A DNA stretch of 64,000 bases from Mallotus nudiflorus (Eukaryota; Streptophyta; Magnoliopsida; Malpighiales; Euphorbiaceae): positions 248,001 through 312,000 of the forward strand of contig CANTUR010000832.1 in assembly GCA_947683625.1 (NCBI GenBank), read 5' to 3'. The position numbers and the translations under genes are program-made. Under the pieces are notes generated by a model. It was not told the origin of the DNA. It made no database searches and saw only the letters and a list, made by a program, of their open reading frames with translations. Shown here one piece after another: positions 48,336 to 58,851 of this stretch. How positions within the stretch are numbered: position 1 is the first letter of the stretch; each line of letters begins with the position of its first letter.

Positions 48336-49903
48336 TTATTAAAAAAAATTAAAAATGTGGCTTTTTCTTCTTCTTTTTTCCTCTCTTCCTTCCTTCCCAC
48401 AGAACACACTAGCCACCACCACTCTCACCGCTAGCACCACTAGCTGCTACCAGATAGCCCATGTCACCGCTTAGCCCTCCTCCCTTCCTCCTTCCTCTTC
48501 CTTTCCCGTTTTTCTTCTACTTGCCTGATTGAGAAGGAGCTTACCGACGTCGACTCCGTCCACCTCTAGATGTGTTGCCAATGTCATTTAAATCCTTTCC
48601 TCCTGGGCTTCATTTCTCCCAAGTCAATTTGACTAGATAATACCGGGAACAACTTCAATTTTGGGTAATTTGATTTTAGGGTTTTAAGTTTAATTTTTGA
48701 AATTTAGTTTGAATTTGTTTAAATTGGACTATGTTGTAGTTATATGAAATGAAATTGAGGTTGAGATCTTGCTAAATATGATTTTTATTTATTTTCTAAA
48801 TTTTTGAAATTTTTCAAGCGTTTGGGTACTGTTCACATTACTATTTCAATCTCGGAAAATTTTTGTATTTTTAATAAATTCTACTAATTATGTACAGTAA
48901 ACTTTGTGAAGGAAGTTATGTGAAATTTTTTATAGAATTTAAGTTATGAATTTTTAAAGGTTATGTTTAAATATGTATTTTTGGAAAAATGATTAAAAAT
49001 TAGTAAATTATTTAATTTTAATTAAATTATTGTTATTTATTATGTTTTAGATGATTTTTAAATAATAAAAGTATGAAAAATATTTTTTTATAATTAACTT
49101 TCAATTATTAGTTAATTAGTAGTAATTTTAGGGAAAATAAATGAATAATAAATTTATTTATTAGTTTAAAAGTTAAATGAGTATTTTATTATTTTTATGA
49201 TATAACTGAGTGATTTTAATAGCTATTTATAATTAATGTTAACTTGGTTGTGAAAATGAAAATTTGATTTCCATTAGCAATATTTTATTTATAAACAAGG
49301 ATTTTTATTATTTTTTTGGAAATAAATTCTTTTATATTTTCATTATATAAATAAATTAAATTTTGATAATAAACTAAATTCTTGTGATATATCAGGATTT
49401 GAGAAAAAAAATTATATTGTTTTATATGTGTTATTATGTTGGTTTTCGGTTGGACATAATGTGTAGTTCGGAGGCCCAACCCGATATGTGGAGTTATGGA
49501 TAGTATTGAAGTACAGTTTTGTGCAAGAATGCTATACTTTTAGTAGAGAAATGTTCATTTTACAGAGGAGACTCTGTCAAATTTTTTATTGATTTCTCAT
49601 AAAACGTGATATCGAGTTTGTGTTGAGTTTTGAATTTTATTAGAGTCGTATTTTAAATCAAGTTTTTTCTTAAAAATCTAGAATGTTTAAGGTTATGATT
49701 TTTAATCCTAATTATGATTTTTATTATTTTTTCTATAGCTACACCGAAAGTAGGGCCTTCAAGTCGAGGCCAATTGAGTCAGTATTGAGGAGCGCATCCT
49801 ACCTGTGATTTATTATTATATGTATGCATTACATGTAGAAAATATTATTGGCATCCGTATTTTGAATAAATATGAATTTTGTTATGTTATATTGCATTAA
49901 ATG

Positions 49904-49936
<33 letters not shown>

Positions 49937-51107
49937 AAGGTAAATGTTAATTGTGATCAATGGATGTTGTGCATATTTTAAGATAATTTTATCATTTTAT
50001 TTTAGATAGAATGTTTTGGAAGATAGTCGTAGAATGTGTTATCTAGTGCACTACATTAGAACTACTGCGCAACAATACACTAGTTGCTAGTTTATGATGT
50101 GTTGATTGATATGAGATTATATGGTCTGAGATACAAATAAATAATTATTGAAATTTGTGCATAGAGAGTGGTGTGACTGCGGAAGCTCGATTGACCTATA
50201 ATATCTCAGGGCCAGTCACGCCGACAGGGGAACTACAGTAGCTTGATTGACCTTTCTATGTCTCGGGACTAGGTCACTACCAAATTGGTATTTTTGGACT
50301 CAAGAAAGTCTATTTATTAGTAAGATATAACGATTGAGGTTACAAAATTCTTAGGATTCTCCTCCGATTCTCCACTTATTTTTCACTCATTGCACTAATA
50401 TAAAAATTGCTTTTAAGCATTTGCATGAAAATACGTGTAAATTAAATAAATATAAATATATAAACAGTATATTGGTGTTTGGTTGCTTGTATGCTTAGGT
50501 TGCATGAATATATATAATAATAATTCACTCAGTGAGGTATGATTGCCCTTAATTATTTTTTAGGATTCCTTTTTACAGATCTCCCCGAGTTATCCTCTTT
50601 ATCAGACCCTTTCTTCAATGGCGAATTTATGTAAATTTTAAACTATTACTTCCTTTGTATTTATTAGACACTACAATAGTAGTATGTACCTATTGTAATA
50701 TGTTATGTTGAGTTAACAGTTGCTGAGTACTCAAATATTTGTAAAATATTTTATTATGATATGCTATGGAAAAATTTCTTATACTTTAAAATTTTTTAAT
50801 GCTTTGGTATATTTATGATTGTGTTTGGTGTGAACTGGTATTTTAGCCTTATTACGGGTTGATTCATGTGAATTCTCGTTCCCTAGCGCCGATCATAATT
50901 CCTGGATTTGGGTCGTAACATGTATGTATACAAATGAAATTATAACCATCAAATTAATGATTATTCAATAATAGCCATGATGCAAATTATGGGTATAGAT
51001 ACACAGATAATTAATGATTGTAATTAAATAAAAAGTAATCTAACGTTTCTAATTTCATTTGTATAAATACAAATGTTTTGTACTGTAGCAAGAGCCCCTT
51101 TCAGGAT
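48080..51107. mobile_element. MITE-like inverted-repeat element interrupted by a solo LTR
   Basis: The outer arms are 48080-48114 and 50921-51107. Left arm: GGGAGTCATTCTTTAATACA, then AACATATGTAT, then (after the LTR) GTATACAAATGAAATTA. Right arm on the minus strand: GGGGCTCTTGCTACAGTACA, then AAACATTTGTATTTATACAA, then ATGAAATTAG. With the LTR removed the element is about 220 bases with imperfect terminal inverted repeats of roughly 50 bases. The superfamily is not assigned. Confidence 0.55.
48115..50920 (+). mobile_element. gypsy-type solo LTR (LTR C), target TGTAT
   Basis: It starts TCTAATGACCCATATT (probably a mutated TG) and ends GGATTTGGGTCGTAACA. TGTAT flanks both ends (48110-48114, 50921-50925). 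Length is 2,806 bp. It shares all LTR A/B blocks: CT-rich tract and CCACC patch (48360-48570), 'acataatgtgtagttcggag' near 49454, a duplicated 'agctcgattgacctat..tctcggg' module (50185-50270), 'cactcagtgaggtatgattg' near 50525, and 'ccctagcgccgatcat' near the end. It contains (ATT)n microsatellites at 48276-48336 and 49903-49935. No pol sequence adjoins it. Confidence 0.9.
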
Positions 51108-51310
51108 TTGTTAAAACTCTTATTATGATACAAACATTTGTATCCATATAAATGAAATTAGAACTGTTAGATTAATTTTTATATAATTGCAACTATTGAA
51201 TTTTTTTTATGTATAAATACCTATAATATGTATCAATAACTATAATTAAATAGAAATTGATCTAACAGTTTTAAATTGTATTTGTATATATGCAAACATA
51301 TTTACTATAA
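51108..51310. repeat. second MITE-like copy next to the interrupted one
   Basis: It begins near 'gatacaaacatttgtatcc' and continues 'ataaatgaaattagaactgt', matching the first copy. It closes with 'gatctaacagttttaaattg' and 'tatttgtatatatgcaaac', whose minus strand resembles its own start. The two copies are adjacent, in a head-to-tail or nested arrangement. Confidence 0.5.
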
Positions 51311-51327
51311 AATAACTATGTTACATT

Positions 51328-51832
51328 AAAAGTAGAAATAGTGGTCAATTTCCCCCTGAAATTTTTGACAAAGATCATATTAATTCCTTTGTTACCTTTT
51401 AAACCAATTTAACCATTGAACTACCTAAATTACCCCTGACAATTATACTTGCCCCTTATTTTTTGACAAGTAAAGGAAAGATCCCCTGAACATTTATAAA
51501 CACCTCCCTAATGTTTTACTTATATAACAAATTAGTCCTTATTCAAGTAAAATTTTTTAAATAAAATATTTAACTTTTTCTATTACAATTAAAATTCAAA
51601 TATGTTTATACCATATAAAATTTAATACATTAAATAATATATTATATAAATATACAAATTTAATTATGCATGAAACATATTTTTAGCATATTCATGCATT
51701 ATATTTAAAGTTATAATAACACTCAAATTTATTTATATTTTAGAAAAATAAATGTATAATTCGATATGTATATAAATTATTAGCTTTTAAAATATTTTAT
51801 CTTAAAGTAATAAAAAATATAGTAATAAACTA

Positions 51833-51882
<50 letters not shown>

Positions 51883-52107
51883 TCTCTATGTGTGTTAAAA
51901 TTACAAAAAATAAACATTGGTTGATAATTAAGTATATATGGCATAAAATTCTGAATTTAAATATAATTAAAAAATTTAATGCTTTATTGAAAATATTTTT
52001 TACTCAAATAAGGATTAATTTGTTCACTAAGCAAAATATTAGAGAGCTAATATGATCTTCATCAAAAAGTTTAAAGTTTAAAGGGAAAATTGACCTTTAT
52101 CCCTTAA
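51328..52107. mobile_element. ~780-bp element with long imperfect terminal inverted repeats
   Basis: The left end reads AGTGGTCAATTTCCCCCTGA with 'gacaaagatcatattaattc', then 'tataacaaattagtccttat' and 'tcaagtaaaa' (to about 51555). The right end on the minus strand reads 'ataaaggtcaattttccctt', 'gatgaagatcatattagctc', 'gaacaaattaatccttattt' and 'gagtaaaa'. The arms match in order with gaps, each 170-220 bases. The interior is non-coding and includes a (TA)n tract at 51836-51880. It resembles Mutator-like or other TIR non-autonomous elements. A target duplication was not confirmed. Confidence 0.6.
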
Positions 52108-52162
52108 ATGTACTTAGAGCTTAAATTTAATGAAATCAAAGTTACAAAAACTTAACAGTGTA

Positions 52163-53696
52163 CACTACAAAAAAAATTAAAGGATTAGCGACGGATAAAC
52201 AATTAATTTGGAAACTTAACACTTAATTTGTCGCTAATCCATTGACTAATGAAATTAGCGACAGATAAAGTCAACAGTTAAAATTATGATCGCTAATTAA
52301 TTTTGTAATGGAATTATTATCCATCGCAAAATTTAACGACCGATTAATGACGAACAAATTTAACGACAACAAATAATCTCTCACTACTTTTTAAGTCTTG
52401 TGGCATATGTTATTTGTCGTTAATTTGTGACAGATTAATGACAGATAGTCCATCACTAAATGTTAAAAATACTTTTTCAAAATAAATTGAAAAATATATT
52501 ACTGTTAGAAATTGATTTGATTTTTTAAATTATTTTTTAATAGTTATTAGAGGAAAAATAAATAAATTCAAAATAAAAGTTATCTCAATAAATTCAAATA
52601 AATGCAAAATAAACTCAAATAAATTCAAAATAAAATATATATTAGTACTAATTCAAAAATGTTAAAATACATCAATATATATACATGAAAAAAAAAATTC
52701 GTGATCACATATGTAAAATCATGAAGCTGGTGGAGTAGAGGGAGGAGGATTGTCATCGGTTGAATCATCCTGATAGGCACCAAATGTAAACGATCCATCA
52801 AGGGGAAAGCCAACTTGTATCTGCATCATCATCGACCTCCACTCTCATTGCATACACTCCATCTGCTCTTGCTCCTACTCCAATCGCTCAAGCTGAGTAG
52901 AGACTTGCTAACACTAAGCCTCCAACTCTCTTAGCTCTAATATTAAATAAAATTAACTGATTTTACAATCGTTAAATATATTTCTCTAAATATATACCTC
53001 ACATTATTCACTAAAAATGTCTCTTAATATTTCTCTAATTATGTATTTTCTACCTCTAAATTAATTTGACTAACTAATTTTATAAAAATGAACTAAATTA
53101 AGTTTATATATATATATATATATATAAAATCATATAATTCAATTATTGAACAAAATTCACAAATCAAAATTAACAAATTCATCAAAATATTCAAGAAAGA
53201 AAAATACACACACATAACGGTGTTGTTATGTTGTGGTCGACGCTTTGGTGGCAGCAAGCACGAGGCTTGGTGGCTGGATCAGATCGGCTGGCCGGCATGG
53301 TGGCTGGAGATCTTAGCGAAGGAAAGAAAGAGAAATTTTTTTTTTTTTTTTTATGGTTTTGAAATGGTGGCAGAAAAGAAAGATACTGTTTTAACCCTAA
53401 AATTCAGCGATGGACATATTCATTGCTAAATTTTAGAGTTTTATGCCAATAACCAATTTGCGACGGATCGATTTATCCATCGAAATTTAATGACAAAATA
53501 GCCATCATTAATCAATGATTAACGTAGTGGCTCCAAATATTTGCCAAAATTTTGCGACAATTTATATAACCATCGCTAAATTCGTCATTAATTGTTAATT
53601 GCTCTATATTTATCCAGTATCTACTATTTATCCGTAATATGACATTAATTAACTATAAATTAAATCCGTATGTAAGGTTAGAAACTTTTTAGTACT
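52163..53696 (-). mobile_element. CACTA-like (En/Spm) non-autonomous element
   Basis: The left edge is CACTACAAAAAAAATT, the classic CACTA terminus. The subterminal regions at both ends are packed with the word family 'ttagcgacgga / tccatcgctaa', in direct and inverted copies, at 52185-52460 and 53400-53640. This is typical of CACTA subterminal repeats. The right edge near 53681-53695 (CTTTTTAGTAC) is a poor match to the expected TTGTAGTG, so that boundary is approximate. A transposon ORF remnant lies inside at 52722-52940. Total size is about 1.5 kb. Confidence 0.65.
52722..52940 (-). pseudogene. CACTA accessory (Ptta/En/Spm-type) protein C-terminal remnant
   Basis: The minus strand reads ELRELEA, a stop-broken stretch, QLERLE, EQEQMECMQ, a stop, EWRSMMMQIQVGFP, then DDSTDDNPPPSTPPAS and a stop. 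Plant En/Spm-associated proteins often end in such a Gln/Met/Glu-rich coiled segment followed by a proline-rich tail. The family call rests on composition and on the surrounding CACTA terminus. Two or three stops break it. Confidence 0.5.
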
Positions 53697-54950
53697 TCTA
53701 GCCAAAATAAAGCTGACAAGGCCATCCTCAAAGAAGAGAAAAAAAATTTATCAACAAAAAAAAATTTATCAACAAAAAAAAATATCTCACATTATTACTC
53801 AATTATTTATTTTTCAAACTAAAGAAAACTAAAATAAATGATCCCGTTTAAATGAAGGCAATAGGGCAGTCTGGTACAACGTTTTCTGTCAAGTTCCATC
53901 TCTGTCTAGTGTAGAATTTTCAAATCAGTTGAATTCATATAGCGAATTTTAAACTAAAATCCATTGTTGTATATTTCAATAATTTTGTATTTATTTTGTT
54001 GATAAATTAAAAATATATTTTTTTGAAATTAATAGCAGTAAAAATTATCTATTTTAAATTATAATAAAAATTATATATATGTGTGTAAAATTACAAAATG
54101 TTTGTTTATTTTTTCTAAATTTTAGCATATTTTTTTGTATAGTTATTTTAGTAAGTAAAATTTTCATACGTAATACTTTACTCCAATAAAATATTCGAAT
54201 TTCGTGGGTTTTATAGGGTTTATTTAACTTTATTCAAATTTTATTTATTTTTCCTACCCTTTAATTTCTAAAATAAAAGGAAAAAGTGGGGCATGGAGTT
54301 GCAATTATTGCAGAATATTTCTTTCTTCATATTTAGTTTTTTCCTTATCTTCAAAGAAAAAAAAAAAAAGAAGAAGAAACTTGCACCACAAAAAAAGCAC
54401 TAGAAAAAGAAAAATAGATACAATTAAAAAATAAAACATCAAAGGATATATATATATGTGTGTGTGTGTATTAGTGTTAGAAAAAGAATTTTTCACATCT
54501 GTGGGTTCTAAAGTATAAGCCCCAGCTCCCCCCCAGCTCCCCTTCAATCAACAGCACTTAGAAGTGAGAAGTATAAATTAATTGCAAAGAATTGTGAAGA
54601 AAATTTAAATAATCTTGTAGGTTCATATATAATTAGAATTCAAATATTATAATAGACAATCAACAATCACAATATAAATATTTTTACATATTAAAATTAA
54701 TATTATAATTATCTATTATAAAATATTTATTTATAAAAATATTATTATAATTTTTAAAAAATTAATATAAAAGTTATGTATTTTTTATAAATAGTTTTTA
54801 TTCAAACATTTAATATATATTTTAATAATTTATATGTTTTTTATAAATTTTAAAGCTAAATATTAATATTTAAATATTTAACTAATTTATAATTAATTTG
54901 ACTTTATTATTAAGGGAATCAAAAGTTTTTTTTTTTTAATTAATAGGGAG
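53697..54950. other. AT-rich spacer
   Basis: No gene recognised. A (TA)n(TG)n tract lies at 54448-54470 and a C-rich patch at 54525-54541. The open frames here have no recognisable content. Confidence 0.45.
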
Positions 54951-55165
54951 GTCATATGACCTAAGCAATAATTTTTTTTTTATTCATAAAAAAGTCATAT
55001 GACCTAGATATTAATGGACTAGACAATAAGAGACAGTTCTTTTCTTTTAAGCAGATAATGATACGATTCGAACCTTACATATTAAGATACTTTTGAAAAA
55101 AAGTTATCATTAAGATACTTTTGAAAAAAAGTTATCACTTGACTATTCTATCACTAACAAAATAA
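54950..55165 (-). mobile_element. candidate tRNA-derived SINE with a duplicated box A-box B spacer
   Basis: On the minus strand a box-A-like TAGTCAAGTGATAA (55145-55132) and a strong box-B match GGTTCGAATC (55074-55065) lie in the right order. They are about 60 bases apart because a 28-base unit (55082-55109 and 55110-55137) is perfectly duplicated between them. Removing one unit gives the usual ~30-40 base spacing. An A-rich run near 54971-54981 (T-rich on the plus strand) could be the tail. The 12-mer GTCATATGACCT occurs on both sides of it (54951-54962 and about 55003-55014). The ends are uncertain. Confidence 0.45.
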
Positions 55166-55483
55166 GTAATTTTTTTGAAAATAGAAGAGACAATCATATT
55201 CTCGTTACTATACTAAATTTTAGTTAATCAACTATTAGAAATCAAAATTATTCATTCCAATTTCTATTTTCACCCTTATTTTTTGCCAAGCCTTAATTAG
55301 CATACAAATTGATCCAGAAATATTGTGGCACTTTTGAAAAAAATTCCAATTTTGAATTATTGAAATGTATGGATTGTACGTATATACAAGTATCCAAAAT
55401 ACAAAAAAAAAAAATTAAAAAAAAACATGGAAATTCCACGCACCCATGAGTGAGACAAGAACGAATAGAAATGAAGTCGTGTG

Positions 55484-55490
55484 TATATAA
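55484..55490 (+). promoter_or_regulatory. TATA box of the MIR172 gene
   Basis: TATATAA lies in 'gtgtgtatataagaacctc', about 25-30 bases before a 'gctccaacaaagcctcctcacc' stretch that opens a CT-rich leader. It is the best-placed core promoter element upstream of the miR172 hairpin. The transcription start near 55515 is inferred. Confidence 0.6.
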
Positions 55491-55534
55491 GAACCTCAAA
55501 GCTCCAACAAAGCCTCCTCACCTACTTCTCTTCT

Positions 55535-55579
55535 ATGTTCGCAATCTCTCTCTCCTTCTCTGTTGCTGCTAGATCTTGA
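55535..55579 (+). CDS. first short ORF of pri-miR172 (possible miPEP)
   Basis: This is the first ATG after the inferred transcription start. It encodes MFAISLSFSVAARS and a stop (14 codons). In several plants the first short ORF of a pri-miRNA makes a small peptide (miPEP) that raises transcription of its own gene; miPEP172 forms have been reported. Whether this one is translated is unknown. It lies in CT-rich leader sequence, so the ORF may be chance. Confidence 0.25.
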   Translation: MFAISLSFSVAARS

Positions 55580-56261
55580 CCACTCTTCTTCTTCTTCAAA
55601 AACAGCTTTTATCTGATGTATCTTTCATCTGCTTTTTTTTTTTTTCGGTTATTGGTCTGTTTAATCTTTAATCACTCTCTTCAGTAGTTTTCTTGTTTTT
55701 TTTTTTTCTTGTACCCTTTTTATGTATTCACTGCAACCAGGCTCCATTTTGATGGTGATCACATCTCTTTCTCTGAAGCTACCAACAAAATTATTTCTGA
55801 CCTACAAGCCATGAATTACCTAAAACCATTAGTAGTTGGAGCGGTAGGTTTTGTGTGTGTGTTGAATTTTTTTTTTTTTTAAATTTAGTTTTCTTCTTCT
55901 TCTTCTTCTGAAAAGAAAACAGACTCTTTCCGATCTTTCTTTTTCATGATTCTTGGGTTTTTGTTTTTCAACTTTTTATAGGTCAATGTGGTTAATTATA
56001 TATATATAATTATTGTCTGTGTAAGACCATTCGTTAAATGCCACTTGTAATCACTTCAAAGCAGCAATTAGCACTCATGAAATCAGTAGATCTGTGCTGT
56101 GCTGTGCCGTGCCGTGTGAGCTGTGTGCTTCTTGCCCTTTCTCTTTCTTTTTCACTCTTTTTATTTCTTGATTAGCCTTAATCTTTGTTTCTTGCTGATG
56201 TATAAAACCCAAGTTCTTCATTTACATATGTATATGTAATGTTTCTTCTAGTTCTAGTGCA

Positions 56262-56470
56262 TGGATTGTAAAGAAAACCAGTCATTCTTTGCAGGTGCAG
56301 CATCATCAAGATTCACATGCAAATCATAATCAGGGGCATAGATAACCATGTCTTTTTTGTGCTTATTTCTTAAACTTTTTTGAGTACCTTCTGCCCATGT
56401 TTTTCTTTGAAGATGAGAATCTTGATGATGCTGCATCAGCCATAAATGGCTAATATACACTTGAAGTATT
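56262..56470 (+). ncRNA. MIR172: miR172 precursor hairpin
   Basis: The mature miR172 sequence is on the 3' arm at 56416-56436 (AGAATCTTGATG...GCTGCAT, the miR172a/b type). The 5' arm at 56297-56317 (GCAGCATCATCAAGATTCAC + A) is its near-perfect complement, giving the expected miRNA* position. The loop side holds about 98 bases. Pairing continues beyond the duplex, for example 'catgc' after the star with 'gatga' before the mature sequence is weak, while the region below the duplex pairs only partly. The arm arrangement and duplex match known MIR172 genes. The opposite-strand 68-codon frame at 56254-56460 is a shadow of the hairpin. Confidence 0.95.
56416..56436 (+). ncRNA. miR172: mature miR172
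   Basis: 21 nt on the 3' arm, starting AGAATCTTGATG and ending GCTGCAT. It is identical to the widely conserved miR172a/b form as I know it. It pairs to a site in the coding region of AP2-class transcription factor mRNAs and reduces their output by translation block and cleavage. Confidence 0.95.
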
Positions 56471-56659
56471 TGGATCCAAGACCTTGTATATGCATCTGAT
56501 TAAACCCAGGTATAAACTTGACAAATCTTTTACTATAATTATAATATAGACTGTGCCCATATTTATTATATATTTTCATATGTAGTACTAGCTAGCTAAT
56601 TAGTTCTTTCTGAAATGATTCCTCTCTAGATTCCTCTCTTCGTTAGCTCTCTCTTGCAG

Positions 56660-56755
56660 GGAATGAAAGATTCTAGCTATGTATGATGAGGGTACAGCCA
56701 GGTACAAAGATCATTGAGATTGATAGCTGGGCTTTGGATTGATGCTGGTGAGCAG
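56660..56755 (+). other. possible downstream exon of pri-miR172
   Basis: It is bounded by a good acceptor (pyrimidine-rich, TTGCAG at 56654-56659) and donor-like sites CAG/GTAC at 56702 and GAGCAG/GTCAG at 56756. There is no long open frame, as expected for a non-coding transcript. The call is by motif only. Confidence 0.35.
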
Positions 56756-56759
56756 GTCA

Positions 56760-58694
56760 GATTATCTTATTCTGAATTTATTTACATATAAAAAAATTAC
56801 CAATACATGGCTTTCAACTCTAGGGTTTTAGTTTTACAACAAATTTAATTAGCACTTGAGGACCAAGTTTTATCTGCCTTGCTAGCTAGCTAGCTCTAGA
56901 ACTAGCTATATCTATTTATGAGTCTGGAAACTTTGGGCATGGTAGTTAGCTTGCTAGCATGATTTTACATTTTACATTAAACTTTTTATGTCCCATGTTC
57001 AAGCTTTATTGGGTATCAGCACAAAGATTACTTTAGTTAATTACCCATCTCATATAAATCTAAGAGGAGAAGAAAATGCAAAGATTTATATCTATACATA
57101 TTCTTTCAAAAACTAATGTCTAGCATTTCATGTCAAAAGTTAATTAATATATGGTGAAGAACAAAGTGTATACATACTAACCCTCCCTCCCAAGAAAATA
57201 CAAATTCAGTTCTGAAATTTTCTCTCTTGGATGCATGTCTCCATTGGAGTTTGAGATTAAATATATGTATTCTCTTGTTGTTTTTTCCTTTAACTTATCC
57301 AAATCTAAATTATTGTTTCTCAAATGTATTGATTGGGAATATATATATTTTTTCAATAAAAATTTGAAAGCCCTCTTCCATCTTTTGGAGTCCTTCCAAA
57401 AGAATCTATGAGAAACTGTTGATTTTCAATGTGCATTAAGAATAACAAAGAATATATATCACTTATATTATTTTACAGTCAGACTTGTTCTGGCATAATG
57501 TCCCACATGCAAAAAACAAAATATATGAGTGTGTGTGTATATATATATATATATATAATCAGTTTAAAACCTTAATTATTAGCTTAGCTCAGCATAACAA
57601 AAGATCATTATGATTCTATGTGACTAACATTATTTTTTCCAACACCACATGATTATGCATGGGCTCATGTTAATTTGTTGGATGAAGTGTTTCTTAATTG
57701 ATGTATCAGCTAACATGATCACTATTGAACTTTTTTAATCACTTTTATAAATTATAATTTATGTTTAGAGTGGGTCAAATTTGTTTTTAGATTCCAATGA
57801 TTATACAGAATTAATTATCTTCTTGAAATTGCATATAAGTAATATGTTACTGATGAGCACAGTTCAATATATATATATATATATATGTTACTGGGCTATT
57901 CTTTTTTTTTTTTTTTTTCACTTTGACATTTTCCTTTTTTATGATATGGGCCATATCTATAAAAGTTGGTAAATCTACTCCAAATCTGGTGTCTTGGAAG
58001 CTTGGATAGCTTCTTCAGAGATTGTACTGTAGAAATTAAAAGAAACTTAGTGAATGTGCAATCAGTTCTTTCTTTTTTTTAAAAAAAAATTCCTCTTTAT
58101 GCCCAGTTATGTATAAATATTTAAGAAGAATCTAAAAGCTTGCCAAGTCATGAAGTGGGGCTACGCAATTGGTGACACAAGCTGTTGTGTCAAAATAGAC
58201 AAGTGTGAATTGGCAAGAACAACAAATCATTCTTTCTTCTTAAGGTCCACAAGTACATAGAGAGTAAAGAGGAAAATAAAAACAACTTTAGTGTGTACTA
58301 TGTGAATCTTGGCAAATCAGTCTTGCTATGAGAAATTTGCTTGTTTGCATATATGCAAATAATGCATTTTTGGATTTGTATGATGAGATGGTACTTCACT
58401 TCTTTGATTGATGCCTTTAACTTCTATCTTCACTTCTTATCTCAATCATTTCTTATCAAATCCTTGGGATCATTTATAAAACAAATTTAGGAGATGGCAT
58501 TATATTCAGAATTATGATGAACTAATTCATCCTTATGAATTGTTGTTGTTTATGACATTCCAAATTCACCAACAGTTACTTCTTTTCCCACCATTCTTGC
58601 ATATATAGTTAATTAAGCTATTTTCACCATTTTGTACTTTAATTAATTACTTGTAACACTGTTATTTTCACCATGTTGCACTTGCTGCAATTCC

Positions 58695-58756
<62 letters not shown>

Positions 58757-58850
58757 CCTTTGTTAGTTTTTGACATTATAAATAGTTATTTTCTTTCTAT
58801 ACATATATAAAATTAGATGGTTCTAATTTTCTTGTTTCTTCTTCTTCATA
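56760..58850. other. AT-rich intron or intergenic sequence downstream of MIR172
   Basis: No gene or element recognised. It contains (TG)n(TA)n tracts at 57528-57557 and 57868-57887 and a long (ATT)n tract at 58694-58754. It lacks visible transposon domains. Confidence 0.45.
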
Positions 58851-58851
58851 G

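Larger units (their letters stand above)
55515..56509 (+). ncRNA. MIR172: pri-miR172 transcript, first part
   Basis: The inferred start is about 30 bases after the TATA box. The leader is rich in CT (ctctctctcc, cttcttcttc), as in many plant Pol II leaders. It contains the miR172 hairpin and ends at a donor-like CAG/GTATAA at 56510. MIR172 primary transcripts are Pol II products, often with introns. miR172 acts on AP2-type (APETALA2/TOE) mRNAs and controls the juvenile-to-adult change and flowering. The ends and splicing here are inferred from motifs only. No transposon similarity is visible between 55480 and 56760. Confidence 0.7.

Noticed and set aside
53220..53429. 69-codon frame starting MLLCCGRRFGG
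   Set aside because: It lies within the CACTA-like element, crosses a homopolymer T tract and has no family resemblance.
56254..56460. 68-codon minus-strand frame over the miR172 hairpin
   Set aside because: It is the antisense shadow of the hairpin arms; codons repeat the complementary miRNA sequence.
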